64,000 nucleotides of DNA. It comes from Lathyrus oleraceus (taxonomy: Eukaryota; Streptophyta; Magnoliopsida; Fabales; Fabaceae). Every line of letters starts with the position of its first letter. The stretch's first letter is position 1. Both the position numbers and the translations under genes were made by a program. The notes under the pieces were generated by a model. That model saw nothing but the letters and a program-made list of their open reading frames with translations, ran no database searches and had not been told where the DNA came from. Below, in pieces: positions 36,331 through 46,714 of the stretch. The DNA lies in the NCBI RefSeq assembly GCF_024323335.1, contig NC_066579.1, forward strand, positions 244,711,068 to 244,775,067, read 5' to 3'.

Positions 36331-39074
36331 GGTCATTCTAGCCGGAGAAGTGAAGGTTAAAATCTTCGTCTCGACGGGGTAGAATGGGCTTAAATAATAA
36401 CAAAGAGACGAATTTTGGTCCCTAAGAGACCTCATGATGCAAATGTAGGTATGAAAAATGGTAGCACTCTGTGGAGATATGTGTCCACAAAAGCAAAGAA
36501 ATCAGAAGCCACTGATAATCCATATGAGGAATTCACTCCATTGGACCAAGACCCTGAGGACTCTCCTGGGGATAGAAAAGGGATAAAAATGCGCGAGCAG
36601 GTCACGACTCAAAGCGCGGGGAACATAATTCCAAAGGGAAAAGATCCAATGGAAAGACTCAAGCTGACTCGAAGATGCATGTATTGGGGAATATGCCAAT
36701 ACAGCAAAAAACTATCCACAGCGGATACTTCGGATAAAATCCGGATGAAAATAATCCACTAAGGGACTTCGCTGGGGATGTCCACAAGGACACTCCTGGG
36801 GAAGCAGCGGGACGAGGTATTACCAGTTACTGGGTAATTAGCTCAAGGAGACATGTGATCTGAACGCCAGGTATGAGGGTGAGAGATACAACATGCTCAG
36901 GAAGAGATGAATATCCAAGACCGGCATAAGGGTGAGAGATATCAAAACTTCAAAACGTCTGAGGAAAACCTAAAAGATATACTTCAACTCAGGGATTCTG
37001 ACTCCACAGGGGACAAAAAGTCATAATAGGGAGCAGAGAGGAAGGAACACTAGAGATACCGGTTACTGAGCATATAATAGGTGACCAACCAAGGCGTGAA
37101 TTGGGGAATATTCCCAAAACATTCATCATCCAAAAGAGGGCTAAAAGCAAACTCGATTACATGATGGATATTCGACTCCACAAAGGGGATACGAATCTTA
37201 CTCAACTGGGGAAGAACAAAAGGCTTCAGACCCGAGAGTGCATGAGATATACTATCTATTACCGTCAGAACGTAGATAATATACTCGCATGGACGATTAT
37301 CCACAACCGGTTACTAGGTTAATAAAGGATAAATCGACCGAAAAGAAAAGGCATCGGGATACCGAAACTAGGTATATAATGATGACCAATTCAGGGGAGA
37401 AACAATCGTTACCAACAACAACAAGGTAGACGAGAGATGACCTGCTGGGGATAAATTGCGTAATCAGGGCAATTATCCAAGCAGATGAGGGGATATCATC
37501 ACCGAATATTGAATGAAGATAACTGTCACCAATTAAAGATGAGCAAAAATAGTTACTATGCAAAAATGGAAGAAATAGGGTTTACAACTACCGGTATGAG
37601 GGTAGAGAAACACAGACTCCGCCGGGGATAATAATTACTAATTATTGAGCAATTATTCACTTACCACGGGGAAACAGGAAAAGAATCTCAAGAGACCGAT
37701 CTAGGATCAAACTAGATAGGCACACTAAATCAAGACTTGTCCCGGTGAGGATATAACTCAATGGGGAAAACCATCCCAGTATATGTGTTAGGAAGGAACA
37801 AAAACAATCAACATCCACGAGGATATAACCCGGTGGGGAATATGGAAGAAAGGATAGACGCTTTCTGCTTATTGAGCTGACTCTATATGGAGAGATCAGA
37901 CACACACATCTGCTCGAGGAAGTATATCACCAAATAGCAGGAGACAACAAACAACGATATATGGCAAAGAATGCAACATGAATATCTGAATGTTATAATT
38001 ATGCATGAATATGCGTGGTTTATGTATGATGTATGCTGACAGACAGACATATTTAACATAACCAGGTCCAGGAATCAACCACCCGGTACTACATCTCAAG
38101 AGAGAAAGCCAAGTTCACCGGGGAGTATCCAATCTGCTGGGGATCAGAGATACCAGGAAGCAAAGAACTCTGCAAGGGATGAATCATCAATCGTTCCAGT
38201 TGGGGACGAGAGTTATCACAGACAAGGTCCACCATACCAACCACTCTACTGGGGAATCTATCCGAGGAGATAAAGGATTTATCGGGATCAACCATCAAAT
38301 ACCGCTCTTGCCCAAAGAGATCCAAGCTGATGAGGAAGAAAGATTGCTACTCTGCTGAAGGGAAGAGAGGTGACTCTCAACAAGCAATCCACTTGGTAGG
38401 ATAAACCACAAGGGGTTCCGGAGAGAGGAGATACAGTCATGCCAGGAATATGGACAAAAATCATACCCTGTTGGGGATCGTACCACCCTTGGGAGAGCAC
38501 TGAGGATCTCCTAAGTATCCTTTCGTCATTGTGAATGTTCACTTTGTTTAAAAACAAATTATATAAGAAATTTGATCGTTTAAAACAATGATATTTTCTT
38601 AATCAAAACATGCAAAACATTTGTTGAATAGAAACAAATAAGAGTGCCAATAATTGGATAAAAGGCTCAAATTTATTTGATAGAATGGTAGTCTGCGAAT
38701 GGCAAGACTCCATAGATATTTACAAATTTGAAATTGGTGATATACATTGAACATAATGACCATTTCTCCACCAATTCTGAATCCGATGTATTTGAAGCTT
38801 TGGTTGATAATGAGCAAGAATCTCTGACGGACGATAGTTGTAGAACAAAGTCTTGTCAGGATGCAGTTACTTGCTAAATCCCTAATTTTTACCTAGATTG
38901 CCCCAGGATGAGGTACTCAATCTAGCGGGATACATATATCATTATTATATATTTTTTGTGTCTCTAACTTTTGCCTGGATCGCCCTTTCGGGTTTTCAAT
39001 CCACCGAGACGCTCATTTTTGCCTAAGCCGCCCTTTCGGGTTTTCAACTTAGCGAGCTATTCAGTTTTTATTTT
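36331..39074 (-). repeat. Ogre 3' UTR with many PBS-complement words
   Basis: No gene in 2.7 kb. On the + strand words close to the PBS (TGGCGACTCTGCTGGGGA) recur: 36558-36572, 36763-36778, 36788-36802, 37000-37013, 37173-37189, 37201-37212, 37438-37451, 37614-37628, 38133-38143 (TCTGCTGGGGA, exact for 11), 38242-38255, and weaker ones near 38195 and 38468. In sense RNA these are complementary to the PBS. The block next to integrase (38945-39055) shares CGCCCTTTCGGGTTTTCAA with the other Tat element. Confidence 0.7.
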
Positions 39075-40309
39075 TTAGGCGATGTATTTCTTGACTGCAT
39101 CTGAATTCACAGGACGAGTGAAATCCTCCCCATCCATAGTTGTAAGTATCAAAGCACCGCCTGAAAAGGCTCTCTTAACAACGTACGAACCCTCATAGTT
39201 TGGAGTCCACTTGCCCCTGGAATCGGGCGCGAAATACAAGACTTTCTTGAGCACGAGGTCACCTTCTCGGAACACACGAGGCTTGACCTTCTTATCAAAA
39301 GCTTTCTTCATTCTTTGCTGATATAACTGACCGTGGCACATAGCCGTCAATCTCTTCTCCTCTATCAAATTCAGCTGGTCATAACGACTCTGAACCCATT
39401 CAGCATCAGTCAACTTGGCTTCCGTCAAGACTCTCATTGATGGGATCTCCACCTCTATAGGCAGTACAGCCTCCGATCATATCGTCAACGTACACCTCAA
39501 TCTCCTTATGCATCATGTCATGGAACAAGGTAGTCATAGCTCGTTGATACGTGGCTCCGGCGTTCTTCAAACCGAAGGGCATCACTCGATAACAGAATGT
39601 TCCCCAAGGTGTGATGAATGTTGTCTTCTCCCTATCCTCGGGTGCCATTTTAATCTGATTATATCCGGAAAATCCATCCATAAACGAGAAGACTTTGAAT
39701 TTAGCTGTATTATCTACCAACATATCAATATGTGGTAGAGGGAAATCATCTTTCGGACTAGCTTTATTAAAGTCTCTATAGTCCACAGACATCCGGACTT
39801 TTCCATCTTTCTTAGGCACGGGAACAATATTGGCCACCCATTGAGGATATATAGAAGTCACCAGAAACCCCGCATTAATTTGCTTCTGAACTTCTTCCTT
39901 GATCTTCACTGCCATATCGGGATGAGTTCTTCTGAGCTTCTGCTTCACAGGCACGCAGTCAGGCTTTAAAGGTAGGAAATGTTGCACAATATCAGTATCT
40001 AGACCAGGCATGTCTTCATATGACCAGGCAAAGACGTCAACATATTCTCGTAGCAACTTAATCAACCCCTTCTTAACAGATTCTTCCAGAAGTGCCCCAA
40101 TCTTTACCTCTCGCACACAATCTTCAGACCCCAAGTTGACTGTTTCCAAATTCTCAAGATGCGGCTGAATGATCTTCTCTTCATGCTCAAGTAGCCGGGT
40201 GATCTCATCAAGAATCTCTTCAACATCATCTTCCTCTGCCTCAAATACAGGGAATTCAAAATTGGGAGATGGTGTTGGGTCATTATGTTCAATGGGTTTA
40301 GAAATCGAC
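39075..40309 (-). pseudogene. Ogre pol remnant: RT N-terminal part fused to integrase C-terminus
   Basis: On the - strand the frame opens after a splice-acceptor-like TTATGCAG (40310) and runs through FAWSYEDMPGLDTDI, VPKKDGKVRMSVDYRDF, FMDGFSGYNQI and the RT active site YVDDMI. At about 39474 it jumps, out of frame, to the very end of integrase (frame 39452-39075, EGDLVLKK, NYEGSYVVKRAFSGGALIL). Compared with the other Tat element about 2.2 kb is missing: the rest of RT, both RNase H domains and nearly all of integrase. The deletion leaves no polymerase or integrase function. Confidence 0.92.
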
Positions 40310-40567
40310 CTGCATAATGATTTTGGATATGAAAAGATTTAGAATTCAAACAAGGCAAATCATTATGCAGATGAAAAGATTGATTTTATTCCATTTTAAG
40401 GTTTTATGTGATCACCAATTTCATGCAAAAAGCAAAAAGGGAAAATAAATGGAAAAACAAACATTTAACATGAATTTATTGAATGAAAATATCATTATAC
40501 TTATGTGCCATCAATATCATCACTCCTCCTTTTGGCATGGGAGAAGGGTTTTTAAACAAAGTGATCA
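40310..40567 (-). other. Probable Ogre intron between protease and RT
   Basis: The 258 bp between the gag-pro stop and the RT frame contain no useful frame and end, in sense, in TTATGCAG before the RT exon. An intron at this place is a known Ogre trait. The donor site was not located and may lie inside the gag-pro frame end. Confidence 0.5.
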
Positions 40568-43500
40568 TTACATTGACTTATGGACAACTGTTGGAACATC
40601 CACAGCGACCCAATTGTTGCAGACCCCTCCAGGGATGATGAAATTTCCAGAATCCTCTGCATCCTCTTCCAAGACAGCAGCAGCCTCCTCGTCTAGACCA
40701 GTGTGGATGAAACCTCCACTCTTGAATAACCCTTGCTTGTTGAAAGTACCAGAAGAAAAACCTATGCCAGCCCGGGACTCGTTGTCTTCTAACTCAATCA
40801 TTTTTCCTAAGCCAGTGGTTGCACCACGCTCAATGCCCAGCTTTGCATATTTGTAGGAAGCAAATGAAGAAGTTCTCTTCTCAATAGGCTCAGCAATAGA
40901 TAAAGCTTGGAAAGGAGTTCCAACTTCAACCTCAGCATCTATATAAGAGAAGGAAGACAAATGGCTAACCATGAGAGCCCTTTCCCCCCTTACCACTACG
41001 AGTTTCTTGTTCTTCACAAATTTCAGATTCTGGTGTAGGGTGGATGTCACGGCGCCTGCCTCGTGAATCCATGGTCTACCTAAGAGAAAACTATACGATG
41101 GGTGAATGTCCATAACCTGGAAGGTAATCTGGAAATCACTTGGTCCGATCTTGATTGGGAGATCAACTTCCCCAATCACAGTTTTGCGAGACCCATCGAA
41201 AGCCTTCACAACTACCCCACTCTGCCTCATGGGATGCCCTTGATATGATAGCTTTGAGAGAGTGGACTTTGGCAATATGTTCAATGATGACCCGATGTCC
41301 ACCAGTACATTGGACATGGCGCCGTCTCTACAACCCATAGATATATGTAATGCCATGTTGTGGTCTCTTCCCTGCTCAGGGAGATCAGAGTCACAAAAGC
41401 TCAGATTGTTGCAAGCAGTAATGTTTGCAACAATGCTATCGAATTTCTCCAAAGTAACATCGTGATCTACATATGCCACATCCAACACCTTCTGCAGAGC
41501 CTCTCGGTGTGGTTCTGAATTTAAGAGTAAGGATAACACAGATATTTTGGATGGCGTTTGTAGAAGTTGGTCTACAACATTGTACTCGCTCCTTTTGATG
41601 AGTCTCAGCATTTCATCACAGTCTTCTTTCACATTGCCACTCGGGCCAACAGAAGTAGGAGTTTTCAGTATGGAGGAGGGCTTAACAGCAAGTGCCAGAT
41701 TCGGAGAATTCACAACGTTCCCAATCGGATGTTCAACAAAATCAACATTAATTTGAGGCTTCAGCGGTGCTGAAAATACACAGCCACTACGGGTCAAACC
41801 GCTAACATCGGCAATATTCATAACAGGAGAAGAGGGCAAGGACACCTCTTTCCCATTCTCTACTGCTACGGTGTTGTAGCGATAGGGAACTGCCTTTTCA
41901 GAGGAGTAAGGCACAGGACCAGCAGGCTTAATGATCAGAGCGGGAGAAGCCTTCTGCTTGCTACCATTGTACTTGATGATAACAGGCTCGGGTATCCGGA
42001 ACACTGGGGAGATCACATTGACCTTAAGCTCATTTTCATCAACATTCCTCTTTTGAAGGATCTCAATGACTCCATCGTCCAGCATTTCCTGAACATCCTT
42101 GCGCACCTGGCAACAACCCAATCGGTTAACAGAGCAGACTCAACGTCTATCATGGTCATGCTCATAATGACTGTACTCACACAACAAATGATGCATCTGG
42201 GCCAAAGACTGTTGAATATGACTGACATATTTGACCTTGTATTTTCCAGGGCAACCCTGGACCATGTTGACAGATTTCCCATGTTCGGGCAATGGGTTCT
42301 TCTTCACATTAGGGCCTACGTCCTCAAAACATAGAATACCACACCTCACAAGGTCTTGAACCTTGGTCTTCAAAGGGTAACAATTCTCCACGTCGTGGCC
42401 GGGAGCACCAGAATGGTAAACACAATGTAACTCAGGCTTATACCACCACTAGGGGTTAGCAGGTATAGCCGATGGGTCTCTCGGAGTAATCAACTTCCTT
42501 TCTATCAAAGAGGGACATAACTCTGCGTACGTCATAGGAATAGGATCGAAGGTGACCCTTTTTCTCTCGTAACTCGTGCTGGTTTGATTACTGTTTCGAG
42601 GCTGGTAGGCCTGCTGCGGCGGTCGGTGTTGTTGTTGCTGATATTGCGGATGTGGTTGCTGATTGTTACTATGTTGTTGATACTGTTGATTGTCTCTGAA
42701 AACAGGTGCTATATGAGCCACCTGGTGCTGGTTACTGGCGGGACGCACAGTCTTCCTCCTCACAGAGGGTCTTCTTGGTTTCTCATGGAAGATCACAACA
42801 TGTGCCTCTCCATCTTTCTTCTTTGCAAACGCCCCATAACGTTTGGCAGAAGAGCCTTCTTCTCTGGTTAACCGTCCTTCACGAACCCCTTCTTCTAGAC
42901 GCATCCCCATATTCACCATCTCGGTGAAGTCAGAAGGAGCGCTAGCAATCATCCGCTCATAATAAAAAGAACTTAAAGTCTTCAAAAAGATCTTAGTCAT
43001 CTCTTTCTCTTCTAGCGGAGGCACGATCTGTGCTGCCACCTCTCGCCACCTCTGGGCGTACTCCTTAAATGTTTCTTTATCCTTCTGGGACATGGCTCTC
43101 AATTGATCTCTATCGGGAGCCATATCCACGCTGTACTTGTATTGCTTGACGAAGGCTTCGCCGAGATCATTGAAGGATCGGATGTTCGCGCTGTCTAAAC
43201 CCATGTACCAACACAAAGTGGCACCGGACAGACTGTCCTGAAAGTAGTGGATGAGTAGTTGGTCATTATCGGTTTGAGTCGACATCTTCCTAGCATACAT
43301 GACCAGGTGGCTGAGAGGACAAGTGTTTCCTTTGCACTTTTCAAAATCAGGGGCCTTGAATTTCATAGGGATCTTCACATTTGGAACCAAGCAGAGTTCG
43401 GCAGCAGACTTGCCGAAAAGATCCTTCCCTCTGAGAGTTTTCAATTCCTTGCGAAGCTCAAGAAATTGATCGTTCATAGCATCCATCTTCTCATAAACAT

Positions 43501-43895
43501 CTAGACCCTCAGACGGCTCAGAATGATAGATGGTGTCGTCTACTCTGGGCAAAGTATGCACGACAGGAGGAGGAACGGCAAGGACCGGGCTAGATGCCGA
43601 CAGAGAAGCAAAGGTAGGAACAGGACCCTCAGGCATGAACAGGACCCGGTTGGCATGGCTGTTGGAACAAAGTGTGCACTGGCAGTGGGCACAGTAGAGG
43701 AGACAATCTCGGAGATAACTGTGTCGGAGAAGACTGGCTCTGGGCAGCCATGAATGACTCCATTAGGGCAGTCAATCTAGCCACTTCCTCTTTCAGCTCA
43801 CGGTTCTCTTGCTCTAAGTGATCCATCCGTCTTGAAATGTTGGCTCTAGTGTAGTACCGGTGAGTCAGCTTGTCTTCAAAATAAATAAAGGACAC
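40568..43895 (-). pseudogene. Ogre gag-protease, with two stops and a frameshift
   Basis: The N-terminus lies in a separate frame (43895 to about 43640) with MDHLEQENRELKEEVARL, a likely coiled coil, then shifts into the main frame that runs to 40568. Gag core: YFQDSLSGATLCWYM, FKEYAQRWREVA. A Gln/His-rich linker follows near 42600-42700. In-frame TAG at 42449-42451 precedes the zinc knuckle (CVYHSGAPGHDVENC), and TGA at 42140-42142 follows it. Protease shows LVDIGSSLNILP, where the usual Thr of the D-T/S-G motif is Ile, and FLLGRPWIH. It ends just before the intron. The product would form the particle and cleave the polyprotein. Confidence 0.9.
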
Positions 43896-44137
43896 AGAGT
43901 TAGAGCACAGGGCAAGGGACCGGAAATAAAACCTGCTTATGCATATGATGCATGCAATGTTTGTGCATATGATTTGTTTTTTATTTCAAAGGAACTTTAG
44001 AGTTTTATTTGCAAATTCTGGAAATATTAAGCATTTTATCACATATGGAAATATCTCATCAAATAATATCAGGGAAAAGAAGTGCAGCATCGTCAATCAT
44101 ATACAAGAGAAAAGGAAAATAATCGTCTTATGGATCC

Positions 44138-45691
44138 CTAGAAACAATCATCCAAAGCTCGGGACACAGGAAGATAAGATGCACGAAGCCTCTTCACCTC
44201 CCTCTCGTAGGCTGCCTCCATATCGGCCTTCTCTTTGGCTATTCGATCATACCTCCTCTTCCAGAACTTAGAAGAATGAGGAAGTAGAGAAGTCCATACA
44301 TCATCAGGGCCATCAATAACCTGATGCTCAAGAAACTCAATCAACGCATCCTTCTCCTTAATCTGCTGAAGCAACTCTTCACGTTCACGGATCCAGGCAC
44401 GTGAACAGTCTTCGTCTCTCAACTCCTCTACTCCTGGATTAGGGAGGGTTGAAAGCCCAGCCATAATCATAGGTGTAGGTCTCGGATACTCGTAAGGCAT
44501 GAGATACTCACACACCCTCTTCCTAACCCAAACAGTGTAAGGCTCCAAAGCGATGCAATTCTTAGGATCCAACTCTTTCCTTCCTTTCCTATGAATCTTG
44601 CGCCAAGCGTGAACCATCCTAGCTTTCAAGCCTTGGGGATCTTTACCATCCTGAAAGAATACACCCTCTAACAGAATGTTATTGGGTTTATCCTTTAAGG
44701 GGAACCCAAGCTGCCGACGTGCCAAAACAGGATTGTAGTTAATCCCACCACATGTACCAAGAAGAGGTACATTGGAGAATTCGCCACAAGAGTCAATAAT
44801 CCGCACACCATCATACACATGGTTATACCAAGAGATATCATCATTAGTGAGAGACATAAGTCTCGTGGACCACCGTAGACATTCCTTGTTCTCCTTGAAA
44901 GCGACCGTCTGAGGTAAGTGAGAAATAAACCACTTATACAACAGAGGCAAACAACACACAATGGCGCCACCACCCTTTGCATTCCTCATATGCAAAGAGA
45001 AGTAGGTATCGCCCAACAGAGTCGGAACGGGATTAAGAGTAGAGAAAATCCTAATAACGTTCATATCCACAAACTTGTTGATGTTGGGGAACAATACCAA
45101 TCCATAGATGAGAAGTACAAATATGGCTTCAAAGGCATCCTCACTCATGGCCTTCCCATATATAGTAGCTTGAGCAATGAGGAACTCAGAAGGGAGACCT
45201 TGAATTCCACCTTTGGTAGTCATATGAGCACCAACCAGAGATTCATCTATGTGTAACATGTCAGCTATCTCTTGAGAAGTAGGAATACTCTCCAAGCCAA
45301 TGAACGGCAACGGGTCTAGAATAGGTATACCCACAAGGTAAGCATACTCCTCAAGGGTAGGCAAAATCTGGAAATCCGGAAACGTGAAGCAACGGTACAA
45401 GGGATCATAAAGTTGCACCAATACACTCACCAATCCTTCATCCACCTGAGTAGTCAGAAGAGGAAGAAGCTTCCCAAAACGAGCCTTGAAACCCAAAGGA
45501 TCTAATACATAAGATGTCAAATTCCTTAACTCTTTCAAGTCTGGTTGTCTGAAGTTGTACTTCTTTGTATTCCTTCTTTGTCTTTCCATGTCTGAAAATT
45601 TTGCAAATAGACCTCTTAAGTTCCTTGAAAATTTTCTCATTATTTTGATGATATGAATGTAAATGGGTGCATGAATGCATGAATGCAACAA
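44138..45691 (-). CDS. Ogre ORF1 (plant-mobile-domain / DUF7745-like), intact
   Basis: A 517-codon frame without breaks. Met35 (ATG at 45589, MERQRRNTKK) may be the true start, since the first 34 residues look unlike the rest. Recognisable stretches are LTSYVLDPLGFKARFGKLL, LYDPLYRCFTFPDFQILPTLEEYAYLVGIP, and a C-terminal charged, probably coiled-coil region (REELLQQIKEKDALIEFLEHQ; KEKADMEAAYEREVKRL). From memory this protein type is annotated as DUF7745 or plant-mobile-domain-like in legumes, and it occupies the ORF1 position that defines Ogre elements. Its molecular role is unknown. It is the only long undamaged gene in the window, although gag and pol of the same copy are broken. Confidence 0.85.
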   Translation of the reverse strand: MLHSCIHAPIYIHIIKIMRKFSRNLRGLFAKFSDMERQRRNTKKYNFRQPDLKELRNLTSYVLDPLGFKARFGKLLPLLTTQVDEGLVSVLVQLYDPLYRCFTFPDFQILPTLEEYAYLVGIPILDPLPFIGLESIPTSQEIADMLHIDESLVGAHMTTKGGIQGLPSEFLIAQATIYGKAMSEDAFEAIFVLLIYGLVLFPNINKFVDMNVIRIFSTLNPVPTLLGDTYFSLHMRNAKGGGAIVCCLPLLYKWFISHLPQTVAFKENKECLRWSTRLMSLTNDDISWYNHVYDGVRIIDSCGEFSNVPLLGTCGGINYNPVLARRQLGFPLKDKPNNILLEGVFFQDGKDPQGLKARMVHAWRKIHRKGRKELDPKNCIALEPYTVWVRKRVCEYLMPYEYPRPTPMIMAGLSTLPNPGVEELRDEDCSRAWIREREELLQQIKEKDALIEFLEHQVIDGPDDVWTSLLPHSSKFWKRRYDRIAKEKADMEAAYEREVKRLRASYLPVSRALDDCF

Positions 45692-45995
45692 TCACACTCA
45701 AGGATCAAGCAAAGCACACCAAACAAAGGTCATGGGATGGATCATGTTATCCTTAATATCAACCATCCATTTTGGTGGATTATGGTTTACACCTTATCAA
45801 CACCCAAGTTCCATTGATATTAAGGATACCTGAACGGATTAACCATGAATCAAGGGTTTATTGCAAGTCACGAGCATGGAGTTTAGGTTAAGAAATACAA
45901 TACAGTAATCCCAAATTGCACAAAAATATGTCGCACAAAGAAATACAATACAACAAGCACGAAAAGTCGACAAAACCCACTAGGCAAATACACAT
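45692..45995 (-). other. Ogre 5' leader
   Basis: About 300 bp between PBS and ORF1. An imperfect inverted repeat is visible near 45740-45835: ATGTTATCCTTAATATCAA and TTGATATTAAGGATACC. No gene. Confidence 0.6.
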
Positions 45996-46013
45996 TCCCC
46001 AGCAGAGTCGCCA
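45996..46013 (-). promoter_or_regulatory. Ogre primer binding site
   Basis: On the - strand TGGCGACTCTGCTGGGGA, 6 bases inside the end of the 5' LTR. The tRNA-Arg assignment follows the literature on Ogre from memory. Confidence 0.85.
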
Positions 46014-46019
46014 CTGTTC

Positions 46020-46714
46020 TGTAGCGGGGTATTCGTTACCATTAGAGATATTGACTAAATCCAAGGTAAATCATACAAGTCGAGTCGCCACCGCACTTCT
46101 ATTTATCCAAAGGAATGGTTAGAAAGCGAACAAAAACCTTAAAGTTATATCGAATCAAAAACTAGTAAAAATGTCAAAGATCTGGGTAAGGGGGTTGGTT
46201 ATGCAATGGGAAGGTATTAGGCACCCAAAGCATCCTAGGTACTCCTAGGTAGCCCTTTTCACATTTGTTGCAAAGGTTGTTTTTTTTTTTTTTTTTTGAA
46301 AATTTATTTGTGCAGACATGATTAAAGGGATGAGAAAAGCGTGTATGTTTATCTAATATACTACTTACTAAAAGAAGGGTCAAAAGAAAATGACTCGCAC
46401 GGACGTCGCATCCACTGCATACGTATCTCACATGAATCTGAGAATCAGAGTCTTCGTAGCTCGGCTACCTATGGGTTAAAGAGGAGTGTGCTCGCTAAGA
46501 CATCGCGTCTTATGCCTACGTATTCATCTGGGATGAAAATCAGAGCAAAACGTAGTTCGACCACCTATGGGGTAAGGGTTGTGTTTTGGGGTGAACGACG
46601 TTACTACGCAATCTACTGGATGCTCGACCTTTGGAGACTTACTCGCCTGTAGTAGAAGGAGATAACGTGTTCTTAGGAGAAGAAAAATCAATGAGTTTGG
46701 GGTTTTAGGGATGC
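46020..46714 (-). repeat. Ogre 5' LTR, truncated remnant
   Basis: TGTAGCGGGG onward is nearly identical to 34235-34927, including the hairpin block and the GAGTCGCCA half-PBS word (46082-46090). It breaks off at 46711-46714 in a TGC shared with the joining sequence. About 1388 bp of LTR are missing compared with the 3' LTR. Differences from the 3' copy are few, suggesting a fairly young insertion. Confidence 0.9.

Larger units (their letters stand above)
34235..46714 (-). mobile_element. Ogre (Tat lineage) element, reverse, internally deleted and truncated
   Basis: Read on the - strand: 5' LTR remnant (46714 to 46020), PBS (46013 to 45996), ORF1, gag, protease, intron, RT, deletion, integrase end, long 3' UTR, polypurine tract (36330 to 36316) and a full 3' LTR (36315 to 34235). 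The extra ORF1 before gag identifies it as Ogre. It is inserted in the 3' LTR of the Tat element; the expected target duplication TTATG (34230-34234) has no partner because the right end has been deleted together with 225 bp of host LTR. It is not autonomous. Confidence 0.9.

Noticed and set aside
36415..37322. + strand frames of 73-115 codons
   Set aside because: They are antisense to the Ogre 3' UTR and show no recognisable domain.
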